Below, one piece after another: positions 26,213-38,630 of a stretch of DNA of 64,000 nt. A program made the translations under genes and the position numbers. Origin of the DNA: Aspidiotus rigidus (lineage: Eukaryota > Arthropoda > Insecta > Hemiptera > Diaspididae); assembly GCA_035079385.1 (NCBI GenBank), contig JAVHKY010000025.1:16714501-16778500 (forward strand), written 5' to 3'. How positions within the stretch are numbered: the stretch's first letter is position 1; the number at the start of each line of letters is the position of its first letter. The notes below the pieces were generated by a model that made no database searches, was not told the DNA's origin, and saw only the letters and a program-made list of their open reading frames with translations.

Positions 26213-26600
26213 AGAGGATGAAAATGCGCTGAACGATAGGGTTGGAAGAGTAGAGGTCTTACGTGGCTTGGAGAGCGGAAAGAGGGTCGAAAAAGAGGAG
26301 GAGTTTGCGGGGAAAGATAGAAGGAAGAGGTGATTAAGGTAGGGATAGATAGTTTTTCTAAATTAGGTCGATTTTGAGAGTTGTGAGTGAAAGGGAATTG
26401 AAGATAGAGAAGATGTTAAGGTATCCATGAGGATGAGAATGCGCTGAACGATAGGGTTGAAGAAAGTGGTTTCGCACCGTTTGGAGAGCGGAAAGTGGGT
26501 CAGAAAGGCGCAGGGATTTACAGGAAGGGGAAAGAGGGAGGTGAGTAAGGCAGGAATAGATGGCCTTTTAAAATTCGGTCTACTGTAGGAATTAAGAGTT
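26213..26600 (+). repeat. Direct duplication, ~215-bp unit, diverged
   Basis: GCGCTGAACGATAGGGTTG occurs at 26226 and 26441. Both units continue with GGAGAGCGGAAAG, GGGTC, a GGGAAAGA..GGAGGTGA tract, TAAGGYAGG and ATAGATGG/AG. The plus strand is purine-rich. There is no recognisable coding content. Confidence 0.7.
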
Positions 26601-27799
26601 CTAAGGCTTGCATGACGATGGGATATTCAAATGACCAGCACAAGAGCCAGCACAGAGAGCCACAGATGGAGAGTACAAACGAGCATTCATCAACTGACAG
26701 AGAGGTATGTTACTCAAATCATCAGAGGTCGTGGGAAGTGTTACTTAAACAGGAATTATTTCTCGAAATTTCAATTCTGCCATCTTATTCCCTCCTGGTA
26801 TAATTTCTGCTCCTCCTTATTCTCCAATAGGCTCTGATCTATTAAAGAAAAAAATCATATTCTCTGATCTACTTCGAACTGCTTGTCCCAACGCAAAGGA
26901 GTCATCTTCACCCGTCTCACCCAGCCTTTTCTCTTTTTACGTCTCTCTCCCATTCATTGGTATACTACGATGCCACCGACCTATTTAACGACACTTCTTC
27001 TCTAATCCAGCCATCGAAAACCCTCGGGTTCACCATTCCGTCTCTCCTTACTCCCTCAATATTTAACATTATACACTACTTGCCACCCACTATTTCTACA
27101 ACGCCATCTATTTTAATTCATGTTTATCCTTATCGTCTCAATCTGCCCATTCTGGGGCTCGTTGATTGAGAAAGAAGAGTAGAATATCACCCAATGATAG
27201 GTAATATTGGTTCTAAGCTTCTCTGATGTTTATTGTCATTAATACCCTATTCTTACCCCGAGAAGGACACTCGAGACCTTGCTACTCACATTATCTTGAG
27301 GATAGTAGAAAGGTTGCCATTAAGAAAATTCTACATAAAAACAATGAAATCGGTGGAGGTAAAAATAATTACGATTCTCTCTTCCAATCTTAATAAAGCT
27401 GTAGTACACATGAGACTACCAAGGAGTAAATGACAAGCAGTGATATTACTCTCAATTTAAAACAGATCTATTCGATCGAAGAACGCACGACGAAAAATAT
27501 CACACAGGACAGGTGTAAACGAGTTCGTTGATCCATATGAACAGTCACAATGAGAATGGTCTCGTTTTTAATGAGAAAATATCCTTATCTAAACTTCTTC
27601 CGGTTTAGAACGTATAATCGTAAAAACTTCTTCGAAATTTTACCACTTAAAATATAAGCTGAAAGATTTCCCCCGATTTCCAAGTAAGTACATCGATCCA
27701 GATTAGTATGATACTGTATTTTTTCTCGATGCGGCGAGAAGATAGCGTGTAAATACGTTGTATGAGAGAACACAGACAATTCGTGTTAATGAAAAGGAA

Positions 27800-28120
27800 A
27801 ATAATTGTTCGCTCGAGATGCGGGCTATGAGGCAAACAGCGCAGAGAGGAGGAGCTACACAGATGGCGGCAGCGGCGCGCACAGAGGAACGTTTGGCAAT
27901 GAAAAGTAGTCGTCACAATTTCAAGGTCTCTTTTTACAGATTAGGCTAAAAGAAAAAAAAAAAAGAAACCTGTGGAATGGCGATTTCTTGTTCGAATCTT
28001 ACACCACCTTCTCCTCCCCCCGCGTGTGATTCTTCACTCTTGTAACGCCGATTTAAGGTAGACTTCCGCGTCACGCAACGATGAACCCAAGACCCATTGC
28101 GTTGAAACGGGCAGTGTTTC
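27800..28120. other. GC-rich unique segment
   Basis: CGAGATGCGGGCTATGAGGC and ATGGCGGCAGCGGCGCGC stand out from AT-rich DNA. A 63-codon plus frame ends quickly and has no consensus donor. It could be a regulatory or UTR element; nothing specific can be assigned. Confidence 0.2.
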
Positions 28121-28803
28121 GTACGTAATATTATAATACTATACTCGTTCTCCAATATTCACATTAGCGCTGCACAAGTCGTAAACTGACCACCTTCTGG
28201 TAATACTGTACAAATCTCGCTCACATTTTTCCTGTATCGTACATTTCACAATTTCACGAGTTCGTTGTGAAACGAATTGACTGAAAAATTTACGACAACA
28301 TTAAAGAAGAGCGAGAGCGAGGGGGACTTGAGAAGAGAAAATTCATTGTGAGCCGCAAAATCGATAAATTGACGCTAAAATTCCATTAAACCAGACGGTT
28401 GTGCGGATAAAAATATTACACCTATTATGTATTGGTAGCCGCCGACAAAATAATTTCGGCGTAATTTCAGCTTCTATTAGCCTACACACATATCAAGTCG
28501 ATGCGCACACAACTTCCACTCGGACGAAAAGAAGAAGGGGATATTTTTATAATTCCACGCTAGAATTTCGTAGCACGCGATTACCGACGGAGTGGTGTAC
28601 GTAAAAATACACGGAGAAAATTTTTCAATAGTTTTAGGACCATTCATAATTCGCAGTCTTACGAACAGTACCATGTAAAACACAGCTTCGCAGCAGATGA
28701 AAAGATTTATAGCACTCGAACCTTGTGACAATGAAGACAATAAGACTTGAAGTCATAAACAAATTTGTGAGGCTACTTTGACGAATCCACATAGATCTTC
28801 CAG

Positions 28804-28860
28804 CATCATGGCAGAGTGATTAAGACAAAGGATCTCCTTCACACTCATCCATCGTGCAGG
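28804..28860 (+). other. tRNA-like A-box relic (possible SINE head)
   Basis: ATGGCAGAGTGATTAAGACA resembles a tRNA A box, but no acceptable B box or cloverleaf follows. It may be the head of a decayed tRNA-derived SINE. Confidence 0.15.
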
Positions 28861-28902
28861 GCATTGGTTACTCAACACTTATGGTATGCTAAACAACTTT
28901 TC

Positions 28903-29108
28903 AACAGGAAACCTGTTTTATGGAGCGGAGGAATTTGAGGAAAAAGGTCAGGCGCTGTCCGGAATAACTGGGTACTTGAAAAAAGTTTCACCTCCGAGCT
29001 ATGTAGGCCTGTATAGTGGACGAAATATCTGACAGGGAGGAATGACTTACTTTCGAGCTATATATGATGGGATAGGACTTCAAGAGACTCCCATAAGACA
29101 GGTTCCCC
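28903..29108. mobile_element. Short foldback-family member
   Basis: AACAGGAAACCTGTTTTATG at 28903 faces CCATAAGACAGGTTCCCC ending near 29108. The interior has GAGCTATGTAGGCC and GAGCTATATATGATGGGA modules typical of this window's dispersed repeats. It is about 206 bp and noncoding. Confidence 0.6.
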
Positions 29109-29119
29109 GTTTACCTCGA

Positions 29120-30160
29120 TCAACACAGTTCATGAAGGCAATCTCGAGTTTCACTAGACGTGGGATACTCATGCAACATCATCAGAAAATTAATGCAAAC
29201 CAGCCTGATAAGATCTGGAATTTTGATGCTCTGATTTAATTAAAAGATTTCAACCTCTAGGGCTTGAGTCCCAAGAGGAGATTTGAACACACTTCAATAA
29301 TCGTTTACGACTGCCGAAGGGTCAGTTTCACCAAAGCGCTGCTACTCTCGGATTTAGAGCTTATCCAAGTTTAATCCCCGAATTCGGGCGCCTTATAAGC
29401 TGAATCCAAGTTTAAACAGTCACGCGACTTTGAACGACGTTGGCAAAACAGGCCCTCAGCCTAATGAGCTCTAAAACTTCTAGTGATCCTAATGTTCGAA
29501 CCCGAGAGATACAAGAAATTCTAAAATTTAAAGTTTCAAGCGAATGTGCAAATAATTTTAAGTTGGATAAGGTAAAAGATTTGAAAGCGACGAAAAGAGA
29601 GAAAAAAAAAAGACTCAGAAAAATCTGCAACTCTTTGAAAAGTGAGATTTGAATGAAATTTTACCACCGCTTCAGTTTTAAACAAAGAAACTGTAATATC
29701 CAAAACAATTTCCAGTTCTGGCGAGAACGTAAGACTCGAAACATTCCAGAATATTTGAAGCTCCGAGAATTTGAGATTCCAATCGAAGTATCTTTCGAAA
29801 TAATAATCAAAAATACCTGACGAAGCGAATTTTTTTGATTTTCAGCTAATCCTAAAAAGGTGATCTATTCACCACGATTGCAATAATATAAATATAATTT
29901 ATTTCGCTTTCCTAGCTTCTATGCAAATTTTGAGTACAGTCAACTTCGTCCGCTAAGAATGGGATTCTCTCTTTAGTCCCCAACTTTGTTCCTCTTTCAA
30001 CACTTCGAAGTTCACTTCATTCGTTGCTCGTGAGATTTCTTTCTCTAACTACGTTCATTGAGATGATCAGGGAGCCAATTTCATGGGTTTTACTTTTCGG
30101 ATCCAATAATCGATGAGGATCGATTATAATTTCGATAAATAACGAGGATAGATTATTTGC
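29120..30160. other. No gene seen
   Basis: A weak inverted repeat (GGATTTAGAGCTTAT near 29350 against ATAAGCTGAATCC near 29396) may mark a small MITE. Otherwise unremarkable. Confidence 0.4.
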
Positions 30161-30169
30161 TCAGAATCC

Positions 30170-30600
30170 TCTCAATACAGCTCGATGATAGAAATTTTCT
30201 ATACGTCCACCGAGCGGCGCCGCAAGCGAATGGGTCGAAAATCGATAGCTCGTCGGTCAAGATTTTCCAAGTTTCTCACCCCAACTCATATACAACTTAT
30301 AGATCGACATTTTTCCAAGCCTCACAAATAACCGCATCTTTAACACTTCATGTTTACAGTTTTTCTGAGTTTTTTCATCCTCATAGACAACTCAATGATT
30401 GAAATTTTCCCAAATCCAACTCAAAAATCGAATTTTTACTCCCAAGTCTTCCTCTTTCCCCTGCATAATATACAGCTCGATAGTTGGAACTTCTCTTAGT
30501 TCTCAAGGTAGGTGAGTTCCTCAAAACTTCAATTTTTCAGAAGAACAGCTGACGTTTTCCTAAGATAACCTCCATGGAACAGGTGAGGTTCCCTACTTAA
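30170..30600 (-). repeat. Dispersed CTTGRAAAATTT/GAGCTRTA modules
   Basis: CAGCTCGAT followed by GAAATTTTCC or GAACTTCTC and AAGTTTCTC/CCAAGTCT recur several times. They are the complement of the GACTTGAAAAAATTCCGATC and GAGCTATATATGATAG words found elsewhere (12.2, 20.1, 34.6, 36.7 and 60.2-61.1 kb). The region also holds an AACAGGTGAGGTTCCC end-like word near 30580. Confidence 0.45.
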
Positions 30601-30784
30601 GAAAAAAAGGATCTCCAACGTAGAAATTCTCACACACCCAACGACAGTTGAAGAAGCTTCGGTTTACAAACTTTTTATAAAAAGATCCCACTCACTTGGT
30701 ATCGAAATCATAAAGCTCTGTAAATAAGGACAGTCCTTTCCTTTTTTTCAGAGAGAAAAATGATCACATCATAAAATGAACCGA

Positions 30785-30830
30785 ACTCACCTGAAACATA
30801 AATGAAAACAAAATAATTAATCAATGGTAC
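30785..30830 (-). other. Candidate recursive splice site
   Basis: On the minus strand the tract TTTTGTTTTCATTTATGTTT leads into CAG|GTGAGT, junction between 30791 and 30790. It has the same juxtaposed acceptor/donor layout as the site at 61709, on the same strand, and lies about 2 kb downstream of the probable exon at 32809-32880. Downstream frames close within 35 codons. A chance CAGGTRAGT is expected roughly once in a window this size, so the pyrimidine tract and the shared strand carry the argument. Confidence 0.45.
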
Positions 30831-32808
30831 CAACAGACAAATATAGTAGAATAATAATAGGAAAATCTTAGTTTTTCTCAAAAAATGAATCGAATTCAAA
30901 ATTGGAAAATAGATTTAATAGAAGGGGAGGTTTTGACCTTCAACACGGATTCGAAGATATTTCAAAAAATAATAAATAATTGAAAATATTCTCATCCTGA
31001 TGTAGGGAGAAGGCTTTAAAAGTTTCAAGTCTCCGTAAGGACGCCTCGATATTTTTGCCAAGTATCCCGTGAGGCTTTGGAATCCTTGAAATGAAAACTC
31101 AATGATATTCGACACAAGCTCGAGTTCACAATGGTCAATTGTGAACAAAAGAAGAATACAACGTGTCGCATGAAAGCAAGAATAAAAGTTCAGGAACTTT
31201 TTACACACTTTTCCTGAGTGTCGACAGATTTTACGAAACGAGGAAGTTCGATCATCAACTCGAGAAGGGAGGAGGGATTTTTCGAAGACAAATCAACTCA
31301 AATCACCATCAAGATACTTTCATGCCAAACAAAAAATTGAATCATTGATTACCGCTTGTATTTATGCACATATTTCCATACTTCCAGGACTTCCTGAACA
31401 TGACTGGTTTTATAAAGCTAGTCGAGGTACATTTCAAGTTTCTCGACTTTCAAAACTGAGAAGATAAAAATCATAAGCCTTCCGAAACTCAATGATTTCT
31501 GGATGTACCATACATGAAATGAAAATAGCAAGTAGAAGCTTCCAGAACATCTTGAGATGAGGGCCACCTGCAGCCTCGCTAACATTTTTCCTCAGAACTG
31601 CAAATAGTTGACTTTAGGCGACCTCAATTTTCAATAGGTTTGATGAAATTTGGATTCATGCTCACGTCCAGAGATCATCTATTACATTTTCCTGCACAGC
31701 AGTGAGACCTGGCAGCGAAGGTTGTCTTGTAAACAATATCGCATTTATTTTCATATACGGTACTTCTCATATCATCTCCAGGTGAAATAGACAACTTAAT
31801 AACTGAGTGACGAGGGACAACTTGTAGGAGTTGAAAATTAGGGGTAGATGCTCAGTAAAGATATGAAATATGCATATGAGGTGTACTCACAGGTTTCTGA
31901 ATCACCTACCGAGGTACCGCACCAAAACGGGGGAGAGGCTCAGTGAAGATGGATGACTTAATTAACTTACGATCCTAATTTCATATGACCTTCACACACC
32001 TACGAATCCCCGGAAATATTCATTTCTAGTTCAAGGAATCCGTAAACAGTAACTTTCATAATCAAAATGTGACCAGAGAACGAAAAGAAATGACTAAAAA
32101 ATGTGAAGTTTGAAATGTATGTGCAGCAAGGGCACTCATATTTCAGATTAATTATCTCAAGTGCATTGAAACGCAGCATATGAAACTCGATTATTGATAA
32201 TAAGGTGCTTGAAGCAACACAGGCGTGATCTATTTTTAAACAAAGTCCGAGAATCTCTCCAAAAGCACGAATGAATCGATTCACTTTTTCGTAGCAATTT
32301 GTCCCAGTCTGAAACTGGTCATCACTCCTCAATATCAGCCATTGTCCCCAAATTATAATTTAGTATAACCTCAACACTTTAGCCCTTCTTTCCTCAGTCA
32401 GATAATCAACCACTGAGTATGTATACAGTACAAATACAGATAGAAACGTTCCCCCATCGCAGACGATTAGAAAATAAGTACAAATTAACATGTAGATGCA
32501 GGTAGTAAATATGTTTAAATGGATGATTTTAATGAAACGCGGGCACACGTCCACAGCTTCGCACCTGACCATATACCGGCAACGAGACCTTACAATGTAC
32601 AACGTGCTCTTTATCTCATCATTCTGATCGTCACGAACGAGAGTACGTCTCGTACGTACGAAACGGTAAGTATACGAAACCCGTTCACATAGTTGAGCAA
32701 CCGGTCCCTTCTCTTGTTCGAGCGTTGTGGAAAAACGACACGAGAAAGAGCGTAAAGGAGAAAAGGAAATTGAATAAAAATAATGTATTAACGAGCTTCT
32801 TCTTTCAC

Positions 32809-32880
32809 CTGCGGCTCAAGGTCAATCAATTTCAAGGTCGCCTGGAAGCACTCCAGAACGAGTTTGCCAAGGAGGCCCTT
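32809..32880 (-). CDS. Probable 72-nt internal exon, minus strand
   Basis: Read on the minus strand, a 72-nt block is framed by an acceptor (CCGCCTACCCCACAG, ending at 32881) and a near-consensus donor (GCAG|GTGAAAG, at 32809/32808). Exactly one of three frames is open across it: 24 codons beginning KGLLGKLVLECFQATLKL. The length is divisible by three, so the exon could be skipped without a frameshift. The block is GC-rich against AT-rich flanks. The plus strand is also open here (an 86-codon frame, 32725-32985), but it has no matching splice sites, so I favour the minus strand. I do not recognise the peptide. The exon at 55789 ends in phase 1, so it cannot join this block directly in the open frame; an intermediate exon, a UTR role or a different gene would be needed. 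Confidence 0.4.
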
Positions 32881-34059
32881 CTGTGGGGTAGGCGGCATGT
32901 TATGCATCACGTGCGCTCACAAGAGGGGAAAAAACGCGAAGCAGTGTTGTGCCGAAACGGTTACATAGTAACACGAGCGACATGATCTAGGAGAAATACG
33001 ACAACGACAAGATTCCTGTACGAGTACGTCGTTGAACCGGAAAAAAAAGTTGATCTTCGCAAAGCTCTCAAACTCGTTACATCACCATAGACTACTGTAT
33101 CACATTCTGGATGTACATTATGAAGAATTGACACGCCGTTCCATCAATTTTTTCGAAATTTGGGGAACACAAAAATTTTTGAACATTTTTATCTCTAAAT
33201 ACTTCCGTGCAATATCCGGTCGTCATCGTATTCAAGTTTTTCACCGCAAGTACATACATGGGAAACTTTCGGCACATTATTGAGCACTACGACATTGTAT
33301 ATGATATACAGACGAGCGTTTTAAATATACATCGATTTTATTTTTATCACTGCAATAAAGGAAACGTGAATTTATTCTCTTCCGGCTTCTCCAATTGGGA
33401 GGAGGGAAAACTTTAAAGGGCCGACTCCCTAAGTACATATACGATAAGTCAAAATAAAAAGAAATACAAAGTAGAAAATATTCGTCGACAAGGTAATACT
33501 CGGGATTGCACTTCTTGAAAATTTTTCACAAGCTTCACATTTTCAATTAAGAACAGTTTCGTAGTAAGCTAAATCTAGTCGTTCCAGAGATCATGATTCG
33601 CCACCTGGTCTCTAAAAAGTGACCTCAGAGAGAATGATCGAAAAATGTATTCAAATTCTGAAAAGAGGTAATACAGAATTCAAGAAGTGATTAGGGAAAT
33701 CAAAGAGAACCTGCTAAAACCTCCCTCTATAGTGAATTCATTCCTGGTTCTCGGTCTTTGACTGTGATCAGAGTTTTTCTGGCTCCGTCACAGAACGAAA
33801 AACTTCTCTACTTCTCTCACAAAGCTTTAATATAACAAATGCATTTCTTTTGTCCCCCACCACCTTCAAGAACAAAGCGCAAATATCTTATCGAACGTAC
33901 TCTCGGAAAGCACAACTCATAAATAGACAGAAACAATCATTCCACATCTCTTCTGCTTTATGTAGCAGGGAATTAGGTTTATAATATTCATCCCTTAACT
34001 GAACAAAGTCTCTCCTGATCAATCTACTGAAATTTCTAATGCGCACTTATACAACATCG

Positions 34060-35250
34060 AGAGGCTGGAAATGAGTGTGGTCCCATGAAACTTGGGCATA
34101 TTTGGCGTTTTTAGCTTCAAGTATGTGGATAAAAACTAGGCATGGAATCGAGTTCCGAGTAACTTTGCCGGGGGGGAAACATAGAAGTTTGATACTCCGT
34201 CCCGACTGGGTATGGAAAATATTTTAAATCATGAATTTGGGAGTGAAAACGAGATTGGAAAATTTTCAGGATCCAAATCTAGTGAGTTTTTATAGAAACC
34301 ATCATTCAAGGACATAAAAACGAAAACTATGAGAGGCGGTACTTACGCTGCGAGGGAGGGGGAGAAGCCATCAGAATATAGTACTTGGCAGTAGAGTCAA
34401 GTTTTATATTGATTATGTAGTGTGGAAGCGACAGCTGGCTAAATTTATCTTAAATCTGCTACATTCTACGTCTTTCGAATGAATTAATTTCAACAGAGGA
34501 CCTATTGGGAAACCCCATCTGCCAAATCATGGTTCCGAGAGGGCTTGTAACTCTTGACTTGATTCAAGGACATAAAAGTTTCGACACTAGACATTTACAC
34601 AGGGGGAAAAGCAGAACCTTGAGAAATTTCTGATCATCCAGCTATGAATATCCACAAGAAGGGACTTGAGAGTCGTCGAGTTTTACAAACCAGGAATGAG
34701 AGAGGAATCGAATTCGAAAATTCCCAACATTCCTGCCAAATTTTCAAGAGATGGACTCTGATAATCTTCATGAGAGGAAGGGAGGGGGAAAATTCAGAAA
34801 TTTCGTTGTCAGCTACAATGATGTGTACATGAAAAAATTCCGATCATCGAGGTATGCTCATAAGTGAGGGGGGGAGGGCGGGCTTGTAATAATTTTGATA
34901 TAAGGTAGACCCGTGATTAAGAATTCTCTGGTAGGGGAGCTCTATGAGGTAGGGAGAAACTGAAAATATCCACCCCCTTCTTTAACGGTGAAATTATTCT
35001 ATGTGGAGGGTGGAGGGGAGGAGGGGCCTTTGAAAAGATAATTAGACGTCCGCCCTTCGACAAATACTGACCTACTCTAATCTAACTAAGCACTGGGAGA
35101 CTTGAAAAAATTTCGAATAAGGACTAGGAAAATTTTAAATCATCAAAGAAGTTGGAATCGACAAAATTTGGCATATCGAACGGTATATGACAGGAAGAGG
35201 ACTCCGAAAAACTTTGGACTTTTCGAGACTGCAATTTTTAATTCAATTCT
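34060..35250 (+). repeat. Cluster of degenerate dispersed modules
   Basis: Words such as AATTTCTGATCATCCAGCTA, AAATTCCGATCATCGAGGTA and GGGACTTGAGAG recur at irregular spacing among G-rich tracts (GGGGGGGAGGGCGGG near 34867). They belong to the module family seen in the foldback elements. No gene is visible. Confidence 0.45.
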
Positions 35251-35784
35251 CAATATCGAAAACAAATTTATACCATAGAACACTCTGCCATTTCTCTCCT
35301 TTGTTTAGCGAAATGATGATTTATTTCAACGGGATTGTATTTTTGGTCACTACTAAGAAGGCTCAGCTACCCTCTCTCCCCCTACGGCAACTCCGAATAA
35401 TTCCTATCGATGAATTCGAGGTGTCTATAAAAATTGAAAAGTAAAAATGAAGCATTTTTGCAGGACTTTTCAGTTTACCTCGATCGATAGTCAAAATTTC
35501 AATTAAAAATCTTTTTTTTATCATTAATTTCTTAATACACCGCCTTCAGATTAAAATGTAGGACTGGGACGATTTTTTTCGGAAATTTCAGCCCTTTTCA
35601 AGACTTTCAGCACTTATCTCTAAAACTTACGACTTTTCATGACTTAAAGGACTTTTCAGCACTTGTACGCTCACTCAGCTGATCGATGTGGATCACGAGA
35701 GGGCGAAGAGAAAAATTTGAATAATCGATCATGGAAATAGAAACTTTCCTTTCGCCGTCCAAAAAATAGAGAGATTTTCTGGCA

Positions 35785-35830
35785 GAGTCAAATAAATGAA
35801 GATCATGTTCATGTCCACTAGTAAGTGACC
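35785..35830 (-). repeat. Dispersed repeat, copy 1
   Basis: On the minus strand CATGATCTTCATTTATTTG is followed by CTCTGCCAGAAAAT. It matches copies at 50029-50075 (minus strand) and 52735-52790 (plus strand). Confidence 0.55.
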
Positions 35831-36830
35831 TCATTTACATGTTGAGGCTGCCTACTTTGTGGTGAAGGAGGCGTACGCCCCCGTTCCTGGACTAAAATGG
35901 GCGAGGTATACTGTAAGATAAGCCATCTACCTCAGGAGAAGGGACTCACTCGCTCCGTCCGTTCTGATATACCACATTTTGCCTCCTTCATTAATTCTTA
36001 CCAAAAATCCATTAAAAAAACGAACAACTATTTTTTCGAACGTAAGTCTGGTTTATGCAGCACATGTCCATTTCTGCAGCGTTTGTCACATAGTGACGTG
36101 GCTGCACGAGTTGAGCTCACTCTCTATCTTGTTCTCTTATATTCTCGGGATCACTCACTCCGCTCGTAAGCTCCCAACAGTCTCCTTTATACTAGGCCTA
36201 GTAGGAATACTGATGTAGTCGGGTATCATACTAAAACTGAGGGTCACGGCTGACATCGTCATACTTGCAGATTTCAGAAATGGGGTACTACTCTTTAGCA
36301 TCCATTATACTGAGCTATACAGAATACTAAACAGGCCTACTATTAGCCTTCATGAAACTAGGCTAACATAAGCCTGATATCCTAAACCAAATCTATTATA
36401 GATTACAAGGATGAGGGCAGGTGACTCGCATGGCGTCATAGTTGAAGGAAACCCGGGGGTACGGCCAATGACATCTTCGTTTATCATAAAGGAAGAGAAG
36501 GGATACAGTATATGGGATTATTGGGGAATGGGGAAGACAACATCCGGGGGTGGTATCAACTCGCAAGGATTCAGGAAACTTTAGGAACAACATGAAACAT
36601 GGCATAAGGTTCCTGAATTTATTCCCACCGTCCAATTTTGTGGAGAAATTGGAGAATTTTATAACTTTCGTGCTATGAGAAATTGAGCTCAGGAAAATCC
36701 CTCTTCTACAAGGAAGAAGGAATAATTGAAAAAATTTCGATCTTCGAGCTACAAGTATTAAGTGGGGATTACAGGAAATTCAGGAGGATCTTCGACGAAT
36801 ATTGAGTGCTGAGCTCCTGTACTGCCCTCC

Positions 36831-37093
36831 TAAGCCAAAAAGACGTATCTCAAGATTTTTGTGAAAATGAGTTATTAGGTCTATATGCATGTTCATCGTT
36901 GTTTGCATGATGTTGTCAAGCAAAAACGACGTAACTCGATGAAATCGTATTACAAAAGTAGAAAACAAAAAAGACGTATCTCAAAAAAATCATGAAATAC
37001 TAGGCGAATTAGACGTATGTCAGTGTTGCAAATGAGAAACACATATATTTTCCATTTAATCAGATGTAAAATGAGATACGTCCTTTTCGCTTA
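36831..37093. mobile_element. MITE with ~22-bp inverted ends, possible TA target
   Basis: The left end TAAGCCAAAAAGACGTATCT and right end (complement TAAGCGAAAAGGACGTATCT) are nearly identical. If the outermost TA on each side is the target duplication, this fits a Tc1/mariner-type derivative; that is inference. Two or three more GACGTATCTCA-like words lie inside (near 36925, 36971 and 37012), suggesting subterminal repeats. It is noncoding. Confidence 0.75.
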
Positions 37094-37979
37094 GCATCAC
37101 CAGTGCGCCACGCGATTTACGAAAAACTGCTCTCCTGAAAAATCATTCCGACTTGACAATGGCAATGTATGGTACTTGAAAGTATTTCATTCAGAATCAC
37201 ATGGGGCACAAGAGTATAAACAACGCAGGCGTGGGCCCCAAGGGACAAGAAGTACTTTGTCGCGCCAACAACTTCGTCATGATTTTACAGTCCGCGAAAT
37301 AATTAAATCAGGCACCCTACAGAACATCGTAGAACGATCAACTTAAGAAGTCGCAGACATTCATCACAAGTAATAATATAAACATTTCGAAAAACGAAAA
37401 AATTCGAAGTAAAACGCAAAAAACTACTAGAAATAAGTACTTCCAACTCATGCCGAGAGTAAATTATCGTAAATTTTCCTTTTAAAAATTTTCGCCCAAA
37501 ATGTCTTCCAATGAACGTCAATTAGGTAAAGTCTATTCGCAGACACTGTAGATGCGGCACGTAAAGTCTACTCTCTTGGCGATGGTATTCGGTTAATTCT
37601 GAATAAATTATTCGAAAACTCGCGGCGTTCACTTGCCACAACATTAAAAACAGTTACTGGAAAAAGATATATGTATATACGTCTATAATATAGTCTGTAC
37701 GTCGTGCCGTCTGCTGTTTGCGGTACATAAACCAGCCTAGTTTTCTACAAAAACTACCAGATATATACGTCGCCAAAACAATGTGCATAAAATTTAGCGA
37801 GGGGATGCGGGTATTCGCAATATTCGTCTCCTGAACTATTTTTGGCAAGCTGGTCAGCCATTCTTTCAACGCGTTAAATTTGTTATTTTTTTCTATTCCT
37901 ATAGCGTATGTGTGAGTGTGTATGTGGGTGAGTGAAGTCACACGAGTGAGGTTTATTCACACCATCACGACGTGCGAGA

Positions 37980-38630
37980 AAAATCGATAGGTACAGTAAG
38001 ATAAATTCGTACAAATCGATGAGATACGACGACGGAAAATATAGAAAACAAGTTTTGCATTTTGTTTCGTTTTCATTCTGAAACAAACGCGGGAACCTGA
38101 TAAAAATATCAAACGAATTCAAGTATTATGGTTTCTTGTTGTCGCGATAATACCTACGTATACGTGTATGTATACGGTATTATGGAAGGGCTGTTCCCGT
38201 TGCTCAACAACGTCATACGAAAGCGACGCCGAGCCGAGGAAGCGAAGTTTACGTCGAGCTTTCGCAATGTGCGCGGGGTGGCCGTTGGAAGAGACGCACG
38301 AAAAACGAATAAGGGTACGCTGTCGACGCACGAGGGGATGGTAACTCGGCAGCTGGTTCAAGGACGATGAATACTTGTATTAGAACTGTCTACGGGAATG
38401 TCGGCCGACGCGTACCGTATCCGCTCCCCCTAGAAACTCTGCAACTATATCGCAAGGTCACCGCGCTCAATAAACCCTTTTTCATCCTCCACTCAAAAAA
38501 ACACCCTTCGGCGCTGTTCTCACGCGTCTGTGTGTATCGTGATTCGTATTATACGTATTATATTTCTCGCGTAGGCGAAAATTTCCATTTACCAACGACA
38601 TTGAAAGTCTGAGCACTCTGATGGCACGTA
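37980..38630. other. CpG-rich segment, open on both strands, function unknown
   Basis: It has higher G+C and CpG than its surroundings. Plus frames of 80 and 81 codons and a minus frame of 80 codons overlap, without clear splice sites or recognisable domains. It may be an alternative promoter, an unspliced UTR exon or a conserved intronic element of the minus-strand gene. Confidence 0.25.

Noticed and set aside
28799..28870. tRNA gene
   Set aside because: An A-box-like word is present but there is no B box, acceptor stem or anticodon arm.
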